Below are positions 1 through 6,844 of a stretch of DNA of 29,448 nt, piece by piece. Position 1 is the first letter of the stretch; every line of letters begins with the position of its first letter. Under the pieces are notes generated by a model, which was not told the origin of the DNA, did no database searches, and saw only the letters and a list, made by a program, of their open reading frames with translations. The translations under genes and the position numbers were made by a program. This DNA is from JAABYT01 sp041581935. Lineage in GTDB: Bacteria; Pseudomonadota; Gammaproteobacteria; HK1. The stretch is from the NCBI GenBank assembly GCA_041581935.1, contig JBFICP010000007.1:1-29448 (forward strand), read 5' to 3'.

Positions 1-723
1 CTGCGCTACGAGGACGTCAGACTCGATACCGGCAATGGAACGACGGTGCACGGCTGGTACCTGCCGGGACGCGAGGACGCCCGCACGCTGCTGTTTCTGC
101 ACGGCAACGCCGGCAACATTTCCCATCGCCTGGATTCGTTGCGGATATTCAACGAGCTGGGCCTCAGCGTGCTCATCATCGACTACAGCGGCTTCGGCGC
201 GAGCGGCGGCAAACCCGGCGAGCAGCAAACCTACGAGGACGCGGCGCTCGCCTGGCGGTACCTTACCGGGTCGCGCGGGATCGCTCCCGAACGCATCGTC
301 GTTTTCGGCCGCTCGCTGGGCGGCGGAGTCGCCGCCTGGCTGGCCGCCCGGGAATCACCGGGAGCGTTGATCCTCGAATCGACGTTCACCTCGGTGCCCG
401 AGCTGGCGAAAAAGTACTACCCGATATTTCCCGTTCGCTGGCTGGCGCGCATTCGCTACGACAACGCATCGCGGCTTCGCGAGGTCCGCTGCCCGGTGCT
501 CATCGTGCACAGCCGCGACGACGAGCTGGTGCCAATCGACCATGGCCGCGCGCTGTTTGAGCTGGCCGCGGAGCCGAAGAGCTTCCTCGAGATACGCGGC
601 AGCCACAACACCGGATTCATGATGAGCGGACAGAGTTACCGCCGCGGGCTCGCGCGTTTCCTGGATATCCTGGACGGCGGTAAAAGCGTCGCGCGCGCGA
701 CGCTACCCTTATCCGGATCGTGA
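1..723 (+). CDS. Alpha/beta hydrolase, BEM46/YfhR-like (5' partial)
   Basis: A serine hydrolase of the alpha/beta fold; its substrate is unknown and an esterase or acyl-hydrolase is the likeliest role. The frame is open from the first base of the window, so the start lies upstream. Counting from the first codon, the oxyanion-type HGNAGN motif is at 34-39, the nucleophile elbow GRSLGG at 103-108 (Ser105), the acid in HSRDDELVP near Asp173/174, and the catalytic His202 in GSHNTGF. This HGNAGN plus GxSxGG pattern is typical of the BEM46/ABHD13 group. The last 15 residues or so are low complexity and are encoded partly by a perfect GC palindrome. The CULT gene starts 9 bases after the stop, so the two may be co-transcribed. 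The family is secure; the biological role is not known. Confidence 0.9.
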   Translation: MRYEDVRLDTGNGTTVHGWYLPGREDARTLLFLHGNAGNISHRLDSLRIFNELGLSVLIIDYSGFGASGGKPGEQQTYEDAALAWRYLTGSRGIAPERIVVFGRSLGGGVAAWLAARESPGALILESTFTSVPELAKKYYPIFPVRWLARIRYDNASRLREVRCPVLIVHSRDDELVPIDHGRALFELAAEPKSFLEIRGSHNTGFMMSGQSYRRGLARFLDILDGGKSVARATLPLSGS

Positions 724-732
724 CGCAGCGTC
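685..732. repeat. Perfect 20-bp palindrome plus GACGC-A-GCGTC repeat before the CULT gene
   Basis: Bases 685-704 read AGCGTCGCGCGCGCGACGCT, a perfect inverted repeat. Bases 722-732 form a second one, GACGC-A-GCGTC, which ends directly before the ATG at 733. The same five-base arm (GCGTC or its complement) therefore occurs four times in 48 bases. The first could form an RNA hairpin at the end of the hydrolase message and the second would cover the ribosome-binding region. An operator is an alternative. No T-run follows, so a classical terminator is unlikely. Confidence 0.5.
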
Positions 733-1131
733 ATGGCAACCGTCATCGCCTTCGAAACGCTGGAAGAGTGCGACCTCGACGAATGGCTCGAGAAACAAAA
801 AGCCCGCGACTCGGCCGGTCGCCCGATTCGCTGCGCGCGGTGTGGGCAGCCGGTCAGCACGACCGACCAGCGCATCGAGCTCTGCGGCACCCATGAGCAC
901 CGCTTCGAGAATCCCGCCGGCATCCTCTTTCACATCGGATGCTTCCGACATGCGCCTGGGTGCCGTTGCGTCGGCGAAGCGACGCTGGCGTGGACCTGGT
1001 TCCCGGGTCATGCCTGGTCGATGGCCCTGTGCCGCCGATGCGGCAGCCATCTCGGCTGGGGCTACGGCCCCGGCGCCACCGGAGACGCCTTCTTCGGGTT
1101 GATCCTCGATCGCCTGGATCAGGAATCGTAG
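733..1131 (+). CDS. CULT-domain protein (bacterial cereblon-like, zinc-binding)
   Basis: A 132-residue single-domain protein matching the CULT fold, known from the thalidomide-binding C-terminal domain of cereblon and from small bacterial homologues such as MsCI4 of Magnetospirillum. Two CxxC knuckles (Cys34/Cys37 and Cys100/Cys103) would hold one zinc ion. The three cage tryptophans appear as Trp89 and Trp95 in WFPGHAW and Trp109 in HLGW. Their spacing of 6 and 14 residues is the spacing I recall for the MsCI4 cage residues 79, 85 and 99. There are no Lon-like or DDB1-binding regions, as expected for bacteria. The cellular ligand of bacterial CULT proteins is not settled; cyclic imides or uridine-like rings bind this cage. 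The ATG at 733 lacks a clear Shine-Dalgarno sequence and sits against a small inverted repeat. The gene follows the hydrolase by 9 bases. Confidence 0.88.
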   Translation: MATVIAFETLEECDLDEWLEKQKARDSAGRPIRCARCGQPVSTTDQRIELCGTHEHRFENPAGILFHIGCFRHAPGCRCVGEATLAWTWFPGHAWSMALCRRCGSHLGWGYGPGATGDAFFGLILDRLDQES

Positions 1132-1137
1132 CCGCGG

Positions 1138-1157
1138 GCGGCGCGACGAAACGCCGC
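1138..1157. terminator. Possible bidirectional hairpin between convergent genes
   Basis: GCGGCG at 1138-1143 pairs with CGCCGC at 1152-1157 across an 8-base loop. It fills the short gap between the CULT gene and the convergent coq7. There is no T-tract on either side, so termination is only suggested by position. Confidence 0.3.
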
Positions 1158-1805
1158 TCAGATGCGATAAGCGGTCTCGGTCATGACCCGAGCGGTGAGG
1201 GCCATCAAGCGCTTCAGCACGCCCGGAAGCTCGGCAGCCCCCGACTCCAGGGCGGTCGTCGCGTGCGCGCGCTCGTCGTTGCGCATCTGCTCGAGAATCG
1301 CCCGGCTCCTGTCGTCGCCGGGCGGCAGCGAATCGAGATGCCCCTCCAGATGCCGAACCACCTGGCGCTCGGTCTCGGCGACAAAACCGAGGCTCCAGCG
1401 ATCGCCCGCCAGGCCCGCGGCGGCGCCGATCAGGAACGAGCCCGCGTACCAGAGGGGATCGAGTCGGCTCGATTGATCGCCGAGTTCCTCGAGCCGCTGG
1501 TGGCACCAGCGCAGATGATCACTCTCCTCGCGCGCCGCGCGCGAGAGAGTCTCGCGCAACTTCGGCGTGCGTGCCGTCAGCGCCTGACCGTGATAGAGCG
1601 CTTGGGCCGCCACCTCGCCGGCGTGATCGACGCGCATGAGACCCGCGGCGTGGCGCCGCTGCGCTTCGGTGAGCGGCGCGCCGGGCACGTCACCGGCCGG
1701 ATTGTCGCGGCCTTCGGCCGGTTGCTCACCCTGAAGGGCGCGCAGGCCGCGATCCAGGTCGATGATGACCTGGTCGAGAAATGACAGGCGTCGGCCGGAT
1801 CGCAC
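1158..1805 (-). CDS. coq7: Coq7-type demethoxyubiquinone hydroxylase
   Basis: A di-iron monooxygenase that adds the C6 hydroxyl in ubiquinone synthesis (2-polyprenyl-3-methyl-6-methoxy-1,4-benzoquinone monooxygenase), peripheral to the inner membrane. The 215 residues match the full family length. Iron ligands are visible as Glu64 in MRVDHAGEV, the EESDH pair Glu94/His97, Glu146 in ETERQV, and Glu178/His181 in DERAH. The C-terminal VMTETAYRI also matches the family. The start is GTG at 1805: no ATG exists upstream before an in-frame TAG at 1844-1842, and a GAGGAA ribosome-binding site lies about 8 bases ahead. Coq7 replaces the flavin enzyme UbiF of enterics in many Proteobacteria. It is transcribed divergently from rplM. 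Confidence 0.95.
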   Translation of the reverse strand: MRSGRRLSFLDQVIIDLDRGLRALQGEQPAEGRDNPAGDVPGAPLTEAQRRHAAGLMRVDHAGEVAAQALYHGQALTARTPKLRETLSRAAREESDHLRWCHQRLEELGDQSSRLDPLWYAGSFLIGAAAGLAGDRWSLGFVAETERQVVRHLEGHLDSLPPGDDRSRAILEQMRNDERAHATTALESGAAELPGVLKRLMALTARVMTETAYRI

Positions 1806-1838
1806 GCGCTCGAGTTCCTCGCGGTGGTGCCTCGGGCC

Positions 1839-1847
1839 ATTCTAGCA
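1839..1847 (-). promoter_or_regulatory. Extended -10 promoter of coq7
   Basis: Reading the minus strand, TGC-TAGAAT gives an extended -10 box at 1847-1839. A start about 7 bases on would give a leader near 27 bases to the GTG at 1805. No convincing -35 box is seen, as is common for TGn promoters. Confidence 0.55.
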
Positions 1848-1883
1848 GCGCCCGATGCTGGCAGCTGCCGTCCCGGACCCGAA

Positions 1884-1912
1884 TTGACAGGGATACAGGC
1901 CACCGCTACGAT
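1884..1912 (+). promoter_or_regulatory. Sigma-70 promoter of rplM-rpsI
   Basis: A perfect -35 TTGACA at 1884-1889 is followed by a 17-base spacer and TACGAT at 1907-1912 (4 of 6 matches). Transcription would start near 1919, leaving a leader of about 35 bases that contains a T-rich stretch and the GGAG ribosome-binding site at 1942-1945. This is the only near-consensus -35 box noticed in the window, which fits a strongly expressed ribosomal operon. Confidence 0.7.
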
Positions 1913-1953
1913 TCCCCTCTTTTTTCAGCGCCCCAGGACCCGGAGCCCCGTCG

Positions 1954-2382
1954 ATGCCCACATTCAGTGCCAAGAGCGAATCCGTGGAACGCGACTGGTA
2001 CGTGGTGGATGCGACCGATGTGCCGCTCGGCAGGCTGGCCAGCGAAGTCGCGCGGCGCCTGCGCGGCAAGCACAAGCCCGTGTATACGCCCCACGTGGAC
2101 ACCGGCGACTACATCGTAGTGGTCAATGCCGAAAAAATCGGCGTCACCGGCGACAAGCGCTCGGGCAAGGTGTACAACCGCCACTCGGGCTACCCGGGCG
2201 GATTGAAGAGCATCACTCTCGGTCAACTGCTCGAAAAGGCGCCGACCCGCGCCATCGAGCATGCGGTCAAGGGCATGCTACCGAAGGGCCCCCTCGGTCG
2301 CGCCATGTTCAAAAAGCTCAAGGTGTACGCCGGTCCGGAACACAGGCACACGGCCCAGCAACCGAAGACTCTGAGCTTCTGA
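1954..2382 (+). CDS. rplM: 50S ribosomal protein L13
   Basis: L13, an early-assembling large-subunit protein. The 142 residues match the family length. Diagnostic stretches are RDWYVVDATDVPLGRLAS near 13-30, the RLRGKHKP segment, GDYIVVVNA, and the C-terminal AVKGMLPKGPLGR followed by LKVYAG. GGAG lies 8 bases before the ATG. It leads the conserved rplM-rpsI pair, with rpsI 17 bases downstream. In E. coli L13 represses its own leader; whether the short leader here does so cannot be judged. Confidence 0.98.
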   Translation: MPTFSAKSESVERDWYVVDATDVPLGRLASEVARRLRGKHKPVYTPHVDTGDYIVVVNAEKIGVTGDKRSGKVYNRHSGYPGGLKSITLGQLLEKAPTRAIEHAVKGMLPKGPLGRAMFKKLKVYAGPEHRHTAQQPKTLSF

Positions 2383-2399
2383 AAGAGGAACACCAGCGA

Positions 2400-2792
2400 A
2401 TGGCAGAGCAGGTTTTCTACAGCACGGGACGCCGCAAGACCTCCGCGGCACGGGTTTACGTGCGCCCCGGCAACGGCCAGATCATGGTCAACCGCCGACC
2501 GCTCGACGAGTACTTCGGGCGCGAGACGGCGCGCATGATCGTGCGCCAGCCGCTCGGTACGGCAGAGCTGCTCGAGAAAGTCGACATCAACGTGTCGGTC
2601 GCCGGCGGCGGTAACAGCGGCCAGGCGGGCGCCATCCGCCACGGCATCACACGCGCGCTCATCCGCTACGACGAGTCGCTGCGTGCGCCACTGCGCAAAG
2701 CCGGCTTCGTCACCCGCGACGCCCGCGAGGTGGAGCGCAAGAAAGTCGGCCTGCACAAGGCCCGCAAGCGACCGCAGTACTCGAAGCGCTGA
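2400..2792 (+). CDS. rpsI: 30S ribosomal protein S9
   Basis: S9, whose C-terminal tail reaches the P site of the small subunit. The 130 residues equal the usual bacterial length. It begins at the ATG at 2400, preceded by AGAGGAA about 8 bases upstream. Recognisable parts are YSTGRRKTSAARVYVRPG at the N-terminus, GGGNSGQAGAIRHGI in the middle, and the basic end RKKVGLHKARKRPQYSKR with the terminal Lys-Arg that contacts tRNA. The reading frame continues open upstream over rplM, but only the segment from 2400 is S9. Confidence 0.98.
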   Translation: MAEQVFYSTGRRKTSAARVYVRPGNGQIMVNRRPLDEYFGRETARMIVRQPLGTAELLEKVDINVSVAGGGNSGQAGAIRHGITRALIRYDESLRAPLRKAGFVTRDAREVERKKVGLHKARKRPQYSKR

Positions 2793-2803
2793 GCCCACAC
2801 CCG

Positions 2804-2823
2804 GCGGGCCCCGTCCCGCGTTT
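2804..2823 (+). terminator. Weak hairpin after rpsI
   Basis: GCGGG at 2804-2808 pairs with CCCGC at 2815-2819 over a 6-base loop and is followed by GTTT. The stem is short and the T-run only three, so at most a partial terminator between rpsI and the tRNA. Confidence 0.3.
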
Positions 2824-2832
2824 CCGATCCAC

Positions 2833-2906
2833 TGGGGGATCGTCTAGTGGTAGGACTGCGGACTCTGACTCCGCCAGCGGGGGTTCGAATCCCTCTCCCC
2901 CAGCCA
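2833..2906 (+). tRNA. tRNA-Gln (anticodon CUG)
   Basis: A complete cloverleaf. The acceptor arms TGGGGGA (2833-2839) and TCCCCCA (2896-2902) pair over seven bases. The discriminator is G2903 and CCA is encoded at 2904-2906. The anticodon stem GCGGA/TCCGC encloses CTCTGAC with anticodon CTG at 2865-2867, and the T loop TTCGAAT is at 2884-2890. It lies just after rpsI and converges with the CBS-domain gene. It could be processed from the ribosomal operon transcript, since no separate promoter is evident. Confidence 0.96.
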
Positions 2907-2946
2907 ATTCACGCCTGGGCCCGCAAGCCAATCGGGATCCGGCGAC

Positions 2947-3540
2947 TCAGTGTATGTCGTCGCCGATTTCCGCCAGCGTCGCGTCGCGGGCCACGACCTC
3001 GGCGGCGTTGACGCCGAGCTGCTTGCTGATCTGACTGGTGGAGAATATGCCGCGCACGGTTTGTTGCTTGGTACCGGGATCGACTTCGACCACCAGGACA
3101 TGCTGGCGCGCGAGCTGTTGCAGAGTCGCGACGATGTGCCCAACCTGAGCGTTGCGCACGCTCAGCATGTTGAGGACCTCGATGGAATTCTGGGGCGTCA
3201 TGACCGCTTCGACGGTGATGGCCGAGCGCGGGATGCGCGATTCCTGAGCGATCTTGACCGGCTTCTCGCCCTGGATGTCCTTGGCGGTGATCAGTCCAAC
3301 GAGGGTGTCGTCCTCGGCGGTGACCAGAAGCAGGCGCACACCGCGCACCTTCATTTTTTCGAGCGCCTCGTCGATGGACGCCTCGGGCGCGATGGTGACG
3401 GCGTGCACCACCCGGAAATCCGTCATCACTTCGAAGGCGGGGCTGTCGAGGTGCACCAGCCGGGGCAGCTCCGGAGGGCGCTCGAAGCGCGTGCCGGGTT
3501 TCAGGCGAATGTGCGACATGGTGGCGAATGCGGCGGCCAT
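2947..3540 (-). CDS. CBS-domain pair protein
   Basis: A 197-residue protein with two CBS motifs, about residues 38-95 (VMTDFRVVHAVTIAP to GLITAKDI) and 112-175 (VEAVMTPQNSIEVL to GIFSTSQISKQLG). CBS pairs usually bind adenine nucleotides and act as energy sensors. No catalytic domain is attached, so it is a free-standing regulator or a partner of another protein. The start ATG at 3540 is supported by GGGAGAG 6 bases upstream; a second ATG at 3519 is possible. The frame continues open through the transporter region, but that part is a shadow of the neighbouring gene and lacks CBS-like sequence. The partner is unknown. Confidence 0.88.
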   Translation of the reverse strand: MAAAFATMSHIRLKPGTRFERPPELPRLVHLDSPAFEVMTDFRVVHAVTIAPEASIDEALEKMKVRGVRLLLVTAEDDTLVGLITAKDIQGEKPVKIAQESRIPRSAITVEAVMTPQNSIEVLNMLSVRNAQVGHIVATLQQLARQHVLVVEVDPGTKQQTVRGIFSTSQISKQLGVNAAEVVARDATLAEIGDDIH

Positions 3541-3579
3541 GGCTGCTCTCCCGGATGTGCTCTCTAGGCGTTCATCACG

Positions 3580-3585
3580 ACTATA
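3580..3585 (-). promoter_or_regulatory. -10 box before the CBS-domain gene
   Basis: TATAGT on the minus strand matches the -10 consensus at 5 of 6 bases and would give a leader of about 33 bases. No clear -35 box. It lies in the 80-base gap after the transporter gene, so the CBS gene probably has its own promoter. Confidence 0.4.
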
Positions 3586-3620
3586 CCCGTGATCGCGGCG
3601 CAGCCACAGCGCCCGGACGT

Positions 3621-4997
3621 TCACCCGAGGTAGCCGAGAACGTCCCACCACAGGTACGTGAGCGGGATGAGAGTGACGGCGCTCACCGCGAGCAGCGGCA
3701 ACATCAATCGCACGGCGTCGCGAAATCGGGCGCCACCCAGGATCAGCGCGAACACGATGGGACCGACCTGATAGGGAAACGCCACCAGGGAGTAACCGTT
3801 GACGATGGTCATGAGCACCGTGATCAGCGGAAACTGCGTGGCGCCGGCGAGCTCGCCGGCGAGCGGCGCCATGATCGCGACGACGCCCGGCATGGTGGCG
3901 AACAGCCCGGTGCTGGCGGCGAGAAACGTGAGGGTCGCGAATGCGTGCCCGGGTGAGGCCGGATTGAGCCCGGCATGGGCGAGCACGAACCCGGCGAACA
4001 GCGAACCGAGTCCGGAATGGGCGACGACCGCGCCGAGGCCGAGAATTCCGGCGACATACAGGAGCGTCGCCAGGCTGACCTCGCGTTGGAAACTCGCGGG
4101 CGGCACCAGGTTGATGCCCGGCAGCAGGCAGATGAGCGCCGCACCCGTCGAGATCCAACCCGGCGCGATGCCGTGCCAGCGATCCGTTATCCACAGGACC
4201 AGGCAGCCGCACAACAGAAACAGCAGCCGGCGCCCGTCCCGGGACAAGGGCGCGCGATCGACGGCGCGTGCGCGCTGCGCAGCCAGCGTTGCCGGAAACA
4301 ACCGGCACACCAGCGCCCACAGCACCACGGCCTTGAGCGCGCCATTCACCGGAAAGTTGAACAGCAGATATTGCCCGTAGGTGATCTGCACGCCGTACAG
4401 GGTATCGGCGGCGCCGAGCAGCACCGCGTTGGGCAGATTGGCCGGCAGAATGGTCGCCGGTATCACGTAACCGCATACGGCGCTCGCCACCACCATGCCC
4501 GTGCGACCGCGCGCGCCGGCATTGAAGCCGAGGTGCTCGGACAACGCCACCACGATGGGCATGAGGATGACGGCCCGCGCCATGGCGGACGGCACCAGAA
4601 AACCGAGCAGCAGGTTGCCGATGACGACCGCGGCAATGACGCTCGGGTAGCTGGTGGCGATTCGGTCCACGACACGGGAGGCGAGCCAACTTCCGAGCCC
4701 GGTGCGCTGCACCGCAACGCCCAGCACCAATCCGCCAAACACCAGCCACAGGGCACTGGAGAGAAATCCCGAGAGCACGACCTCGTGGGGCGCCACCGAT
4801 GCGACGATGGCCAGCACGAAGAACATCACCGCGACCAGATGCTCCGGGAGCGCACCGGTGGCCCACATGCCGATGGTGAGAACAGTCAGCCCGGCGGCAA
4901 CGGACATCGGTCCGTGGCCGGCCAGGGCGAACCCCGAACTCGTGGCGAGCGTCGCGGCCACGATCACGGCGCCGCGCAATCTGGCCGAGGGCACCAT
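3621..4997 (-). CDS. SLC13/DASS-like anion transporter
   Basis: A 458-residue membrane protein with roughly a dozen hydrophobic helices, resembling the divalent-anion:Na+ symporter (DASS/SLC13) family. Supporting patterns are TIGMWATGALPEHLVAVMFF near 41-60, ALWLVFGGLVLGVAVQRTGLG near 82-102, and two pseudo-repeated loops, VPSAMARAVILMPIVVAL at 135-152 and AASTGLFATMPGVVAIMAPLAG near 373-394. These loops stand where DASS transporters carry Ser-Asn-Thr substrate motifs, and the Asn-Thr pair is missing from both, so the substrate cannot be inferred from sulfate or dicarboxylate relatives. The ATG at 4997 is the first start after an in-frame TGA at 5012-5010; it has a poor ribosome-binding site but overlaps an upstream TAA as TAATG. 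Confidence 0.8.
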   Translation of the reverse strand: MVPSARLRGAVIVAATLATSSGFALAGHGPMSVAAGLTVLTIGMWATGALPEHLVAVMFFVLAIVASVAPHEVVLSGFLSSALWLVFGGLVLGVAVQRTGLGSWLASRVVDRIATSYPSVIAAVVIGNLLLGFLVPSAMARAVILMPIVVALSEHLGFNAGARGRTGMVVASAVCGYVIPATILPANLPNAVLLGAADTLYGVQITYGQYLLFNFPVNGALKAVVLWALVCRLFPATLAAQRARAVDRAPLSRDGRRLLFLLCGCLVLWITDRWHGIAPGWISTGAALICLLPGINLVPPASFQREVSLATLLYVAGILGLGAVVAHSGLGSLFAGFVLAHAGLNPASPGHAFATLTFLAASTGLFATMPGVVAIMAPLAGELAGATQFPLITVLMTIVNGYSLVAFPYQVGPIVFALILGGARFRDAVRLMLPLLAVSAVTLIPLTYLWWDVLGYLG

Positions 4998-5135
4998 TAC
5001 GGTGCGGGATCAACCAGGTCGAGTCGAGGCAAATCGCGGGCCGCGTGAGTCACGATCGACCGGCGCCGCGGTTTCGAGGCCCGCATGAGGCACCCGGCCG
5101 CCGTTGCCGTGAGTCGCGCAATGCATGGGGCCGCG

Positions 5136-5144
5136 ATTGTAGCA
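5136..5144 (-). promoter_or_regulatory. Extended -10 promoter of the DASS transporter
   Basis: On the minus strand TGC-TACAAT forms an extended -10 box. Transcription from about 5129 would give a leader of some 130 bases to the ATG at 4997. No clear -35 element. Confidence 0.5.
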
Positions 5145-5384
5145 AACGACGGCCGCGGGCACGCCCGGGCCGAGGATGGGCGAGCCGACCACCGACCCCG
5201 CAGCGCCATTCCCGGCGACGAGCGCCCCGAGGCGCGACCATGGCGGTCCGCGCGTGCTCTCGTCGCAGGCGCTCGCGAGCTGCCCGCCGGCGCGCGCTGT
5301 CGCCAATCGTCACCGCCGGGTCGGGTGGCGCGAAAACTGGTCCGAATCGGCGAATGGGTACACATCATCGCGGGGTCGCAGGAC

Positions 5385-5390
5385 TATAAT
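5385..5390 (+). promoter_or_regulatory. Consensus -10 box directly before the kinase start
   Basis: TATAAT ends 8 bases before the A of the kinase ATG at 5399. RNA synthesis normally begins 6-8 bases after this box, so the transcript would begin at or within two bases of the start codon. No Shine-Dalgarno sequence precedes the ATG, and an in-frame TAA at 5387-5389 rules out an earlier start. The -35 region is weak. Confidence 0.65.
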
Positions 5391-5398
5391 CCGGTGTC

Positions 5399-6835
5399 AT
5401 GGAGATCCCGGGTTACGAGGTAAAGCGCACCATTGGCCGGGGCGGAATGGCGACCGTATTTCTCGCCATCCAGCAGTCTCTGGATCGCGAGGTGGTTCTC
5501 AAATGCCTCGACACCACCCATGACGAGAGCGGCGACTTCTTCGAGCGTTTCCTCAAGGAAGGCCGCATCATCGCCTCCCTTCGCCATCCCCATATCGTCA
5601 CCATCTTCGACATCGGCACCGCCGACGAGATGGTCTACATCGCCATGGAGTACGTCGACGGGGGTGATTTGCGCGCCAAGATCGAAAACCGCCTGGCGCC
5701 GGTGCGCGGGCTGGAGGTGGTCAACAAGGTCGGACAGGCCCTGGAGTACGCCCACAAGAAAGGCATCGTCCACCGCGACGTGAAACCGGCGAACATTCTC
5801 TTTCACAGCGACGGTACACCGCTTCTCAGCGACTTCGGCATCGCCAAGGATTTTTCCGTCGACAACGAGCTGACCAGCACCGGAACGATTCTGGGCAGCC
5901 CCTTCTATATGAGTCCGGAGCAGGCCGAGGGACTACCCGTCGACGGCCGCACGGACATCTACAGCCTGGGCGTCATCTTCTACGAGATGCTGACCGGGCA
6001 GAAGCCCTACGAGGGCGATTCAGCCATCAAGGTCATCATGCAGCATATCCAGTCGCCGGTCCCGCAGCTGCCGCCGGAGCTGGATCAGTTTCAGCCGCTG
6101 CTCGAGCGGCTCATGGCCAAGGATCGCGACCAGCGCATCAGCGACGCCACCGAGCTGCTCGAGGAGGTCGCTTCAGTACGCGAGGAAGTGGAAGGCAAGA
6201 AGGGGCGCGGCATGATGACGCTGCACACCCTAAAGCTGCCGCTTTCCACCCGGGCCATGCGCGCGCGCCGTGATGCGGTCACGGGACGCGGCTCGAAGAC
6301 GCTGCGCCTCCTGGCCCTCATCGGCGTGATGGCCGTGGTCCTCGGCGGACTCGGCGCCTACATCGTCGCCCAGATCAACAAGCCTCCGGCGTTGCTGGTG
6401 CGCACGCCGCCGCCGATTCCGCCACCGGCGGCGAACGCAGGCGGCGCGGCGACGGGAACCCGCCCCGAGAACGGCGGCCCCATCGACAAACAGCAGGCCG
6501 CCAGGGCGCTCGAGTGGCTGGCGCGAAACAGCTTGCGACAGGACCGGCTGATGTCACCGCCGGCGGACAACGCCCACTACTATTTCAGCCGTCTTCTGGA
6601 GCTGAACCCGGACAACGAAGCCGCCAGGCAGGGCTTCTCCGCCATCGCCGAGCGCTTCGTGGTGCTCGCCGAAGAGGAGTTCTCGCGCAGGAATTACGGC
6701 AAGGCACAGGCCTATATCACGCTGGGGCTGCAGGTCGAGCCCGAAAACCGGGGACTCGCAACCCTGCGTTCAATGATCGAAACCCGTGAGAAGACCTTTC
6801 TCGAAAGCGTCGCCGACTATTTCAAGTCAAGTTGA
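5399..6835 (+). CDS. Transmembrane Ser/Thr protein kinase, PknB-type
   Basis: A 478-residue eukaryotic-like kinase. The kinase domain spans about residues 6-265: glycine loop IGRGGMATV at 12-20, catalytic Lys35 in VVLKCL, HRDVKPANI at 125-133, DFG at 145-147 and MSPEQAEG at 171-178 in the activation segment, so it should be active. A basic linker leads to one transmembrane helix at about 302-324. The outer part begins with a proline-rich stretch (330-345) and then a helical region to 478 that resembles TPR-like or all-alpha repeats (LELNPDNEAARQGF, LGLQVEPENRG). PASTA domains are absent. The orientation implies a cytoplasmic kinase with a periplasmic sensor. No PP2C phosphatase or FHA partner is in the window. 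The mRNA is probably leaderless. Confidence 0.94.
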   Translation: MEIPGYEVKRTIGRGGMATVFLAIQQSLDREVVLKCLDTTHDESGDFFERFLKEGRIIASLRHPHIVTIFDIGTADEMVYIAMEYVDGGDLRAKIENRLAPVRGLEVVNKVGQALEYAHKKGIVHRDVKPANILFHSDGTPLLSDFGIAKDFSVDNELTSTGTILGSPFYMSPEQAEGLPVDGRTDIYSLGVIFYEMLTGQKPYEGDSAIKVIMQHIQSPVPQLPPELDQFQPLLERLMAKDRDQRISDATELLEEVASVREEVEGKKGRGMMTLHTLKLPLSTRAMRARRDAVTGRGSKTLRLLALIGVMAVVLGGLGAYIVAQINKPPALLVRTPPPIPPPAANAGGAATGTRPENGGPIDKQQAARALEWLARNSLRQDRLMSPPADNAHYYFSRLLELNPDNEAARQGFSAIAERFVVLAEEEFSRRNYGKAQAYITLGLQVEPENRGLATLRSMIETREKTFLESVADYFKSS

Positions 6836-6844
6836 GCGAATGCG

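Larger units (their letters stand above)
4998..5398. other. 401-base intergenic region between transporter and kinase genes
   Basis: A divergent control region. It holds the minus-strand extended -10 box at 5136-5144 and the plus-strand -10 box at 5385-5390. Open frames on both strands are rich in Arg, Ala, Ser and Pro and resemble no family, so I call no gene. One short minus-strand frame from ATG 5086 ends at 4997 in a TAATG overlap with the transporter start and may serve for translational coupling. Confidence 0.55.

Noticed and set aside
1824..2792. A 322-codon frame that would fuse a leader protein to ribosomal protein S9.
   Set aside because: S9 has its own ATG and ribosome-binding site at 2400, and the upstream part overlaps rplM in another frame.
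2947..5013. A 688-codon minus-strand open frame that looks like one long protein.
   Set aside because: Only the last 197 codons carry CBS-domain sequence. The upstream part is Arg/Ala/Gly-rich and is an out-of-frame reading of the transporter gene.
3975..5048. A 357-codon plus-strand open frame antisense to the transporter.
   Set aside because: Its composition (Gln, His, Arg, Gly-rich, no motifs) is that of an antisense shadow in GC-rich DNA, while the minus strand encodes a clear membrane protein.
4997..5368. A 123-codon minus-strand frame ending in TAATG at the transporter start.
   Set aside because: The sequence is Arg/Ala/Ser/Pro-rich and probably random; only its last 29 codons are kept as a possible coupling mini-ORF.
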